Below, piece after piece: positions 5,696-12,004 of a stretch of DNA of 12,004 nt. The position numbers and the translations under genes are program-made. The notes beneath the pieces are model-generated. The model worked only from the letters and a program-made list of their open reading frames with translations. It made no database searches and was not told the origin of the DNA. Each line of letters starts with the position of its first letter. The first letter of the stretch is position 1. The stretch is from assembly GCA_040905045.1 (NCBI GenBank), contig JBBDSH010000014.1, positions 1 through 12,004 of the forward strand, read 5' to 3'. This DNA is from JBBDSH01 sp040905045. GTDB taxonomy: Bacteria; Pseudomonadota; Gammaproteobacteria; Eutrophobiales; Eutrophobiaceae.

Positions 5696-7090
5696 ATGCC
5701 GGAAGCCGCCTCCCAGAACGACGATCCCGAAACCCGGTCACTCCGGATCCCGCCTCATTCCATTGAGGCAGAACAGGCGGTGCTGGGTGGCGTATTCCTC
5801 GACCCGGATAACTGGATGAAGGTGCATGAGCGCCTGCAGGCCGAGGATTTCTACCGGCGCGACCACCAGATTATTTTCCAGGCCATTGCCGCACTGGACG
5901 AGGACGGCAAGCCTTTCGACATTGTTACCGTCGCCGAATACCTGGAAAGCCACCAGCAGCTGGATGACGCCGGCGGCCTCGCCTACCTGGCCGGGGTGGC
6001 CGAGAATACCCCCAGTGCCAGCAATATCACCGCCTATGCCGATATCGTCCGCAAGCGTTCCGTACTGCGGCAGCTGATCCACGCCACCACCGAAATCAGT
6101 GATTCGATTTTCAACCCCATGGGCCGTGACAGTCATGAGATACTGGAACTGGCCGAACAGACTGTCTTCGGGATCGCGGAACAGGAATCGCGCGGTCGCA
6201 AGAAATATTCCGCCATCAAGGATCTTCTCGTCACCGCTCTGGAACGGGTCGACGAACTCTACCACAAGAAAAGCCACATAACCGGCGTCGCCACCGGTTT
6301 CGATGATTTCGACAATCTGACCGCCGGGCTGCAGAAATCCGATCTCATTATCGTCGCCGGCAGACCGTCAATGGGAAAGACCGCCTTTGCTATCAATATC
6401 GCCGAACATGCCGCCCTGCACGACAAGATGTCCGTCGCCGTGTTCAGTATGGAAATGCCCGGCGAGCAACTGGCCATGCGCATGATGTCTTCCCTGGGCC
6501 GCATCGATCAGCACAAGGTCCGTACCGGCAAGCTGGAGGATAATGACTGGCCGCGGCTGACCTCCGCGGTGGAGATCATGAAGGATGCCAGGCTCTTTAT
6601 CGATGATACGCCCGCGCTGACGCCGGGGGAACTGCGCGCCCGTGCGCGCCGTATTGCCAGGGAGCACGGACTGGATCTGGTTGTTGTCGACTACCTGCAG
6701 CTGATGCAGTTGCCGGGCACGCCGGAAAACCGGGCCACGGAAATCTCCGAGATCTCGCGCGGGCTGAAAGCGATGGCCAAGGAACTGAACATCCCGGTCA
6801 TGGCTTTATCGCAGCTTAACCGCAGCCTCGAACAACGGCCCAACAAGCGTCCGGTTATGTCGGATCTTCGTGAATCCGGCGCCATCGAGCAGGATGCAGA
6901 CGTCATCGCCTTTGTTTACCGCGACGAGGTCTATGACGAGGAAAGCCCGGACAAGGGGACCGCCGAAATCATCGTCGGCAAGCAGCGAAACGGTCCCATC
7001 GGCACGGTGCGGCTGGCGTTCCTGGGCCAGTACACCCGTTTCGAAAATTATATTCAGGAATCACCCTATATGCTGGGAATGAATGAATGA
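5696..7090 (+). CDS. dnaB: replicative DNA helicase DnaB
   Basis: DnaB is the hexameric 5'-to-3' ATP-dependent helicase that unwinds DNA at the fork and interacts with primase and the clamp loader. The 464-residue protein is full length. Its N-terminal primase-interacting domain starts at IPPHSIEAEQAVLGG (about 18-32); a linker (about 160-195) follows, then a RecA-like motor. Walker A GRPSMGKT is at 222-229, SMEMP with the likely catalytic glutamate at 251-255, Walker B VVVDYLQL near 329-336 with Asp332, the SDLRESGAIEQDAD segment at 389-402, and KQRNG at 429-433, which includes the arginine-finger region. No intein or insertion interrupts the motifs. No good Shine-Dalgarno precedes the ATG at 5696, although the N-terminus aligns with known DnaB proteins. 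Its stop overlaps the alr start as ATGA. Confidence 0.97.
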   Translation: MPEAASQNDDPETRSLRIPPHSIEAEQAVLGGVFLDPDNWMKVHERLQAEDFYRRDHQIIFQAIAALDEDGKPFDIVTVAEYLESHQQLDDAGGLAYLAGVAENTPSASNITAYADIVRKRSVLRQLIHATTEISDSIFNPMGRDSHEILELAEQTVFGIAEQESRGRKKYSAIKDLLVTALERVDELYHKKSHITGVATGFDDFDNLTAGLQKSDLIIVAGRPSMGKTAFAINIAEHAALHDKMSVAVFSMEMPGEQLAMRMMSSLGRIDQHKVRTGKLEDNDWPRLTSAVEIMKDARLFIDDTPALTPGELRARARRIAREHGLDLVVVDYLQLMQLPGTPENRATEISEISRGLKAMAKELNIPVMALSQLNRSLEQRPNKRPVMSDLRESGAIEQDADVIAFVYRDEVYDEESPDKGTAEIIVGKQRNGPIGTVRLAFLGQYTRFENYIQESPYMLGMNE

Positions 7091-8166
7091 GTCGACCGGC
7101 CAGGGTCGTCATCAATCTCGCCGCTCTCCGTCATAACCTCACCCGAGTCAGGGAACTGGTTCCCGATTGCAGCATTATGTCCGTCGTCAAGGCGGACGGC
7201 TACGGCCACGGCCTCGAACGTGTGGCGCGTGCGCTTCGGGATACCGACAGCTTCGGGGTTGCCTGTATTGAAGAGGCGGAACGTCTGCGTGATGCGGACA
7301 TCGACAGACCGATAGTATTGCTGGAGGGGCCGTTTTCAGAGGATGAACTGGAAGCCATCGTCCGGCGCGGGCTGGACATCGTCGTCCATCATGACGAACA
7401 AATCCGTATGCTGGAGAAGAGCATACGATCATCACCGATACGGGTCTGGTTGAAAGTGGATAGCGGGATGCATCGTCTGGGGTTCGATCCGGAAGACGTG
7501 TCGAAAGCCTGGAATCGCCTGCGCGAATGCGATGCCGTTGATAACGACATCAGGCTCATGTCCCACCTGGCCAATGCCGGCGATTCCGCCAGCACCATGG
7601 TCGGGGAACAACTGGCCTGTTTCAATGAGGCCTGTCGTGAACTGGACGGCAGGCGTTCCATGGCCAACTCGGCCGGTATCCTGCACTGGCCCGACAGTCA
7701 TTACGATTATGTGCGGCCCGGGTTGATGCTGTACGGCGTCTCACCCATGGATGACGATATCGGAGCGGTTCACGGATTGAGACCCGTCATGACACTGGAA
7801 TCACAACTTATATCAGTGAAGCATCTTGAAAAGGGCGACCCGGTGGGATACGGCGCCACCTGGTCCTGTCCCGAGGCCATGCCCGTGGGTATCGTCGCGG
7901 CCGGTTACGGTGATGGCTTTCCCCGACACGCCGGCAGCGGTACACCGGTGAACGTCAACGGCGTGCGCAGCCAGATCGTGGGCCATGCTTCCATGGACAT
8001 GCTGTGCGTGGATCTGCGGCCGCTTCCGCATGCCCGGGTCGGTGATCCGGTGCAGCTCTGGGGCGAACAACTGCCGGTGGAAGAGGTCGCCCGCCATGCC
8101 GGTACCATTCCCTACGAATTGCTCTGCGACGTCCAGACCCGCCTGAGGGTGACGGAAGTTGAGTAG
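7087..8166 (+). CDS. alr: alanine racemase
   Basis: Alr is a cytoplasmic pyridoxal-phosphate enzyme that interconverts L- and D-alanine, supplying D-alanine for peptidoglycan. In the 359-residue protein the cofactor lysine is K35 within VVKADGYGHG. The second catalytic base is Tyr255 in PVGYGATW, as in characterised enzymes. RPGLMLYG (210-217) contains the arginine expected to contact the cofactor ring, and AAGYGDGFPR (271-280) belongs to the conserved C-terminal domain. The fold is an N-terminal barrel (about 1-225) and a C-terminal beta domain. Its ATG overlaps the dnaB stop by 4 bases, and its last 8 bases overlap the proposed radA TTG start, so the three genes are probably translationally coupled. 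Sequence alone cannot say whether a second racemase gene exists elsewhere. Confidence 0.96.
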   Translation: MSRPARVVINLAALRHNLTRVRELVPDCSIMSVVKADGYGHGLERVARALRDTDSFGVACIEEAERLRDADIDRPIVLLEGPFSEDELEAIVRRGLDIVVHHDEQIRMLEKSIRSSPIRVWLKVDSGMHRLGFDPEDVSKAWNRLRECDAVDNDIRLMSHLANAGDSASTMVGEQLACFNEACRELDGRRSMANSAGILHWPDSHYDYVRPGLMLYGVSPMDDDIGAVHGLRPVMTLESQLISVKHLEKGDPVGYGATWSCPEAMPVGIVAAGYGDGFPRHAGSGTPVNVNGVRSQIVGHASMDMLCVDLRPLPHARVGDPVQLWGEQLPVEEVARHAGTIPYELLCDVQTRLRVTEVE

Positions 8167-9541
8167 CAAAATCAAAACCCGTTACCAATGCAATGATTGC
8201 GGTGCACTCGCCGGCAAGTGGGCCGGGCAATGTCCGGAATGCCAGGCCTGGAATACCATGGTGGAGGTGACGGTGGAGGAGTCGGGAACAAAACCGGCAC
8301 GATTCAAGTCCCACGGTTCCGCACCGGCCGTCGTCAGGTCGCTGGATCAGGTCAGGGCCGATGAGCAACCGCGCAGTTCCACCGGCATGGATGAACTGGA
8401 CCGGGTCCTGGGCGGCGGCATGGTCACCGGGTCGGTTATTCTCATCGGCGGTGATCCGGGCATCGGCAAGTCCACCATCATAATCCAGGCGCTGTCATCA
8501 CTGACCGATCGCGTCAGCGGCCGCACGCTCTATGTCAGCGGCGAGGAATCCATTGAACAGATCAGTCTGCGTGCCCGCCGCCTGGATTTGAAGCTGGAAA
8601 GACTGCGCACTCTGACCGAAAACAATCTGGAACGCATATTCGAGGTGACCGGCCAGGAACAGCCGCAGGTGCTGGTGATTGATTCCATCCAGACCGTGTA
8701 CACGGAATTACTGACCTCGGCACCCGGCGCCGTGGCACAGGTGCGCGAGTGCGCCGCGCAACTGGTTCGTTTTGCCAAACAGACCAACACTACGGTGTTG
8801 CTGGTGGGGCACGTAACCAAGGAGGGCACGCTGGCCGGACCGCGCGTGCTGGAACACATGGTGGATACGGTGTTGTATTTCGAAGGCGACAGCAGCAGCC
8901 GCTACCGTGTACTACGCGCGGTCAAGAACCGTTATGGCGCCGTCAATGAACTGGGTGTGTTTGCCATGACCGACAAGGGTCTGCGCGAAGTCAGCAATCC
9001 TTCAGCCATTTTTCTGTCGCGGCATGAACAGGAAGTCCCCGGCAGTATCGTTATGGTCACGCGCGAGGGGACGCGGCCGTTGCTGGTGGAGGTGCAGGCG
9101 CTGGTGGACGATTCGCATCTGAATCAGCCGCGTCGCGTGAATATCGGCCTGGAACAGAATCGTCTGGCCATGCTGCTGGCAGTGTTGCACCGCCATGCCG
9201 GTACACAAACGGCCGGCCAGGACATATTTGTCAATGTGGTGGGCGGCGTGCGCATCAACGAAACCGGCGCCGATTTGCCGATTCTGCTGGCGATACTTTC
9301 CAGCCTGCGCGATCGGTCGCTGCCCAGGGATCTCATTGCCTTCGGCGAAGTGGGACTGGCGGGCGAAATCCGGCCGGTGCAGAGCGGCCAGGAACGCCTG
9401 CAGGAAGCGGTCAAGCACGGCTTCAAACGCGCCATCATCCCCGCCGCCAACAAGCCGAAGCAGGGCGTCAAGGGCCTGACCATCCATGCCGTTTCGCGTT
9501 TATCGGAAGCCCTTGATTCGTATTTACTGAGTGAGGAGTAA
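8159..9541 (+). CDS. radA: DNA repair protein RadA (Sms)
   Basis: RadA is a RecA-related ATPase/helicase that promotes branch migration and processing of recombination intermediates. The 460-residue protein matches E. coli in length. A C4 zinc finger uses C11, C14, C25 and C28. Walker A GGDPGIGKST is at 97-106, a Walker B-like VLVIDSIQT at 171-179, and the RadA-specific KNRxG motif appears as KNRYG (256-260; KNRFG is usual). A Lon-like C-terminal domain covers about 290-450. The TTG start (8159) is chosen because it places MSSKIKTRYQC directly before the zinc finger and no ATG is available. The gene overlaps alr by 8 bases. The last residues SEE and the TAA stop are encoded by the first units of a heptamer array, and radA converges on corB. 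Confidence 0.96.
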   Translation: MSSKIKTRYQCNDCGALAGKWAGQCPECQAWNTMVEVTVEESGTKPARFKSHGSAPAVVRSLDQVRADEQPRSSTGMDELDRVLGGGMVTGSVILIGGDPGIGKSTIIIQALSSLTDRVSGRTLYVSGEESIEQISLRARRLDLKLERLRTLTENNLERIFEVTGQEQPQVLVIDSIQTVYTELLTSAPGAVAQVRECAAQLVRFAKQTNTTVLLVGHVTKEGTLAGPRVLEHMVDTVLYFEGDSSSRYRVLRAVKNRYGAVNELGVFAMTDKGLREVSNPSAIFLSRHEQEVPGSIVMVTREGTRPLLVEVQALVDDSHLNQPRRVNIGLEQNRLAMLLAVLHRHAGTQTAGQDIFVNVVGGVRINETGADLPILLAILSSLRDRSLPRDLIAFGEVGLAGEIRPVQSGQERLQEAVKHGFKRAIIPAANKPKQGVKGLTIHAVSRLSEALDSYLLSEE

Positions 9542-9565
9542 GGTGTAAGGAGTGAGGAGTTAATA
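9531..9565 (+). repeat. heptamer array B2 at the radA stop codon
   Basis: Five tandem units: GTGAGGA, GTAAGGT, GTAAGGA, GTGAGGA and the degenerate GTTAATA. The TAA stop of radA (9539-9541) is part of the second unit, and the last three amino acids are encoded by the first. It is the forward arm of an inverted pair with the array at 9600-9634, with 34 bases between the arms. Confidence 0.88.
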
Positions 9566-9599
9566 AAGAACTCGACTTGGCTTCAAACGCAAATTTCTT

Positions 9600-9634
9600 T
9601 CACCCCTCACCCCTCACTCCTCACTCCTCACTAT
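9600..9634 (-). repeat. heptamer array B3 at the corB stop codon
   Basis: On the + strand the units are TCACCCC, TCACCCC, TCACTCC, TCACTCC and TCACTAT. On the minus strand they form a GTGAGGA/GTGAGGG array starting directly after the corB TGA stop (9636-9634). Most positions of the five units can pair with array B2, so transcripts arriving from radA or corB could form a long imperfect hairpin. No separate T-run terminator was seen between these convergent genes. Confidence 0.88.
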
Positions 9635-10917
9635 CAATCGTAATCCTCGGAATCATCGTGTTCCCCCAGCCAGTTGACACGCACCGTCTTCACGGCGTTA
9701 TCCGCTACCTGCATGATCTCGAAGGTGAAGTCGTCCAGCCGCAGGGTGGTGCCGGGTTCCGGTATGGCCTCCAGATGCTCCAGGATCAGGCCGTTGAGGG
9801 TGTTGGGTCCGTCGGTGGGCAGGTTCCAATGCAGATGGCGGTTGATATCGCGCAGCGTGACGGCGCCGTCGATGACCACCGTGCCGTCGTCCTGTGGGTG
9901 GATATCCTGATTGTAGGTCTGCATGTCGGTGGTGAATTCGCCGACGATTTCCTCAAGAATGTCTTCCAGGGTCACCAGTCCCTGGATGACGCCGTATTCG
10001 TCCACAACCAGACCCAAGCGGTATTTTTGCCGCTGGAAATTCATTAACTGGGTATGCAGGGGCGTGCCCAGCGGCACAAAGTAGGGATCGCGGGTGATGG
10101 CGGTGAGTTCTTCGATGGAGAATTCGTCCTTGTCATGCAGTATGCGCGGTATGCGGCGGACATGGAGCATGCCGACGATATCGTCGATGTTGTCACGGAA
10201 GACAGGCAGGCGCGTGTGCTGGCAGTGGGTCAGCAGCTCAAAGATTTCCTGCGGCGAATCATTGATATCGATGCCGATGACTTCATTACGCGGCACCATG
10301 ATTTCGTCCACGGTCACTTTCTCCAGATCCAGGATATTAATCAGCATGCGCTGGTGGCGCAGGGGGATCATGCCGCCCGCTTCCAGGACGACACTGCGCA
10401 GTTCTTCCCGGGACAGGGAATCATCACCGGATTTTCGGGCCAGGCCGAACGGTTTCAGCAACAGATTGGCCAGATGATTAATGATCCATAAAACCGGCTG
10501 CAGCAGCCGTCCCAGGGGCGTCAGGATGTAAGCTGCGGGGAAGGCGATGCGTTCGGGGTACATGGCCGCGATGGTCTTGGGCGCGACCTCGGCAAAGATC
10601 AGGATCACCACCGTCAATACGGCTGTGGCCACCGCGATACCGGGTTCGCCCATGAGACGCAGGCCGATGATGGTTGCTATGGAAGCGGCGGCGATATTGA
10701 CCAGGTTATTCCCGAAAAGGATCAGGCCCAGCAGCTTGTCCGGATGTTTCAGCAGGCGGTTCGCCAGTATGGCCGGACGGTGACCGTCGTTGGCGAGATG
10801 GCGGAGCCGGTAACGGTTCAGTGCCATCATGCTGGTTTCGGAACTGGAAAAGAAGGCCGACAGCAGCAGAAGCAGAAAAAGTATACTGAACAGGCTAGCG
10901 AGTGATATGTCGTCCAA
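9634..10917 (-). CDS. corB: CNNM/CorC-family membrane protein (CorB/YfjD)
   Basis: This inner-membrane protein belongs to the CNNM/CorB family, linked to magnesium (and in some cases cobalt) transport or resistance. The 427-residue protein has a DUF21 transmembrane domain (about 1-190) with FFSSSETSMMALNRYRLRH and IFAEVAPKTIAAMYPE, a pair of CBS domains (about 204-330, from DEIMVPRNEVIGIDI to LEDILEEIVGEF) that in relatives bind adenine nucleotides, and a CorC_HlyC domain (about 335-415). It aligns by eye along its full length with E. coli YfjD. The start is a TTG at 10917: upstream in-frame sequence reaches a TGA within about 20 bases, and MDDISL lines up with YfjD MEHIS. It follows ypjD on the same strand after 74 bases, probably in one operon. 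Its stop abuts array B3. The transported ion cannot be read from the sequence. Confidence 0.9.
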   Translation of the reverse strand: MDDISLASLFSILFLLLLLSAFFSSSETSMMALNRYRLRHLANDGHRPAILANRLLKHPDKLLGLILFGNNLVNIAAASIATIIGLRLMGEPGIAVATAVLTVVILIFAEVAPKTIAAMYPERIAFPAAYILTPLGRLLQPVLWIINHLANLLLKPFGLARKSGDDSLSREELRSVVLEAGGMIPLRHQRMLINILDLEKVTVDEIMVPRNEVIGIDINDSPQEIFELLTHCQHTRLPVFRDNIDDIVGMLHVRRIPRILHDKDEFSIEELTAITRDPYFVPLGTPLHTQLMNFQRQKYRLGLVVDEYGVIQGLVTLEDILEEIVGEFTTDMQTYNQDIHPQDDGTVVIDGAVTLRDINRHLHWNLPTDGPNTLNGLILEHLEAIPEPGTTLRLDDFTFEIMQVADNAVKTVRVNWLGEHDDSEDYD

Positions 10918-10944
10918 GTGGGTGTCCGTGGTTCAAGTGGGTGT
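10915..10944 (-). repeat. 11-base direct repeat at the corB start
   Basis: CAAGTGGGTGT occurs at 10915-10925 and again at 10934-10944, a period of 19 bases. On the minus strand each copy ends in TTG; the downstream copy supplies the corB start codon, and the upstream one is out of frame. No strong Shine-Dalgarno is visible in this 74-base gap. Confidence 0.6.
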
Positions 10945-10991
10945 TTATTGTCTGTAAACAGGCGGGCCGGTTTCAAGAATTACTTGCCCGG

Positions 10992-11810
10992 TTATGTTCG
11001 CTCCAGGATGAGTTCCAACACCAGTTTGGAGCCGAAATAGGCCAGCATCAGCAGGACGAAACCGCCCAGTATCCAGCGGCTCAGGGTGCGCCCGCGCCAG
11101 CCGCGCAGCCAGCGGCCCAGCAGGACTGTCCCGAACAGCAGCCAGGCGAGGATGGAGAGGACGGTTTTGTGGGCCAGATGCTGCTGCATAATGTCGTGGA
11201 CGAAGACCAGACCGGTGGCGAGGCTCAGGCTGAGCAGGAAAAAGCCGATGGCCAGAAGCTGCACCAGCAGTTCCTCCATGGTCTGCATCGGCGGCAGGAT
11301 ACGCATGGCCTGGACCGGGTGTTTATGCCGCAGCTGATATTCCTGCAGGGCCAGAATCAGGGACTGGACGGCGGCAATGCTCAACAGGGCGTAGGCGGCC
11401 AGGGATAAAAGGATATGCAGTCTCAGGCCGATGGCGGAGGAACCGGAAAGGATAACCCGGTGTTCCACGTTGAAGGCCAGTTCCAGCAGCATGGCGACGG
11501 CCGCGGCGGGCAGAAAGATCACAGCAAGATTTTCCGCCGGCCGGATAACGGCCAGGACGATCACCAGCAGGAGAATCACCCAGCTCATCAGGGACAGGGC
11601 ATTATAGAAGCCCATATGCAATCCGTGGCCGGGCAGGATAGTCTGGTACAGGACCGCGGCGTGGACGATCAGGCCCAGGCCGGCGAACAGGATAACCCGG
11701 GCCTTGATGTCCGGGGGGGCGGTTTTCAGGACAAACAGATGCCGGACCAGCCAGATACTGACCAGCAAGTAGATGCCGATGGCGATGCCGCTGAGAATCG
11801 TGGTAGACAT
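10992..11810 (-). CDS. ypjD: CcsA-like inner-membrane protein YpjD
   Basis: This 272-residue hydrophobic protein has about eight predicted membrane segments (near 5-25, 38-58, 66-88, 95-113, 130-155, 182-204, 214-234 and 246-268). It resembles the cytochrome c assembly (CcsA/CcmC-related) family and specifically E. coli YpjD, which is usually found beside corB and ffh. Histidines at 50, 65, 132, 205 and 214 lie in or near membrane segments and could be heme ligands or handling residues, although the tryptophan-rich WWD signature of true CcmC/CcsA is not visible. A role in heme or cytochrome maturation is therefore only an inference. The ATG at 11810 gives a normal-length N-terminus; a purine-rich GGA lies about 7 bases upstream. 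corB follows after 74 bases. Confidence 0.85.
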   Translation of the reverse strand: MSTTILSGIAIGIYLLVSIWLVRHLFVLKTAPPDIKARVILFAGLGLIVHAAVLYQTILPGHGLHMGFYNALSLMSWVILLLVIVLAVIRPAENLAVIFLPAAAVAMLLELAFNVEHRVILSGSSAIGLRLHILLSLAAYALLSIAAVQSLILALQEYQLRHKHPVQAMRILPPMQTMEELLVQLLAIGFFLLSLSLATGLVFVHDIMQQHLAHKTVLSILAWLLFGTVLLGRWLRGWRGRTLSRWILGGFVLLMLAYFGSKLVLELILERT

Positions 11811-11840
11811 GGCTGGTCCGGATCTTACATGAATTGACCG

Positions 11841-11847
11841 TTATATA
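11841..11847 (-). promoter_or_regulatory. possible -10 element for ypjD-corB
   Basis: On the minus strand TATATAA (11847-11841) lies about 30 bases upstream of the ypjD start and could be a -10 element. No convincing -35 hexamer is found 16-18 bases further upstream, so the call is weak. Confidence 0.25.
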
Positions 11848-11930
11848 CCCGGCCGGGTTGGCTGGTTCCCATGCCGGCAGCAGGGCGACCGCATACTTTA
11901 TTTTTACCCCTTCTCGGACAGGATTCGGCG

Positions 11931-12004
11931 GCTGTTTTGGAGTGACTAGCGCCAGGGCAGGCGCGGGACCGAGCCAGGGACGGCGACCGGAACGGAAAAA
12001 CAGC
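11931..12004 (+). other. potential structured non-coding segment at the right edge
   Basis: GCTGTTTT (11931-11938) is perfectly complementary to AAAACAGC (11997-12004), the last bases of the window. Between them GCGCC (11949-11953) can pair with GGCGC (11960-11964), and GCCAGGG occurs twice, 22 bases apart (11951-11957 and 11973-11979). No known riboswitch, SRP RNA, RNase P RNA or tmRNA was recognised. It could be a leader of the next + strand gene. The rest of 11811-11930 shows no gene. Confidence 0.3.

Noticed and set aside
5696..7090. Intein in DnaB
   Set aside because: Walker A, Walker B and later motifs are contiguous at normal spacing in a 464-residue protein.
9577..10047. 156-residue open frame on the + strand
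   Set aside because: Its start region is built from an inverted heptamer array and the rest is antisense to corB, which has full family similarity; no ribosome binding site or recognised protein.
11415..11837. 140-residue open frame on the + strand opposite ypjD
   Set aside because: Glutamine and aspartate-rich shadow of a hydrophobic gene on the other strand; no independent support.

Overview
This window looks like a chromosomal housekeeping region of a gammaproteobacterium with moderately high GC. The evidence is gene order and protein similarity recognised by eye: rnr-rlmB-rpsF-rpsR-(DUF2232)-rplI-dnaB-alr-radA on the + strand, then a convergent corB (yfjD)-ypjD pair. The genus cannot be fixed. 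A DUF2232 membrane protein between rpsR and rplI, and no priB between rpsF and rpsR, suggest a lineage outside the enterics. No integrase, transposase, CRISPR array, toxin or defence gene is visible. The window is core genome rather than an accessory island.

Layout. Positions 1-53 (minus) hold the 5' part of tRNA-Leu(CAG), with a strong sigma70-type promoter at 104-132. It diverges from rnr, which most likely starts at a TTG at 153. RNase R and RlmB (23S rRNA 2'-O-methyltransferase) follow. A promoter and structured leader then precede the ribosomal-protein/replication cluster: S6 with an unusually long acidic tail, S18, a polytopic DUF2232 protein, L9, DnaB helicase, alanine racemase (4-base ATGA overlap with dnaB) and RadA (8-base overlap with alr). 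Facing these on the minus strand are CorB, a CNNM/CorC-type membrane protein, and upstream of it YpjD, a CcsA-like membrane protein. The last ~195 bases are non-coding as far as can be seen and may be the upstream region of a further gene (ffh is common here in gammaproteobacteria).

Functionally the genes cover RNA turnover (rnr), ribosome assembly and modification (rlmB, rpsF, rpsR, rplI), replication (dnaB), peptidoglycan precursor supply (alr), recombination repair (radA) and inner-membrane functions (DUF2232, corB, ypjD).

The most unusual structure is a set of degenerate tandem 7-base repeats in the gene junctions. Family A (unit NAGCCAC, e.g. CACTAGC/CACGAGC) surrounds rlmB in three arrays. 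Family B (unit GTGAGGA/GTAAGGA) forms inverted pairs between rpsR and the DUF2232 gene and between radA and corB. The arrays sit flush against gene ends. The stop codons of rnr, rlmB and radA lie inside array units, the corB stop directly abuts one, and one array is translated as the N-terminus of RlmB. This repeat system is the best candidate here for something little described.
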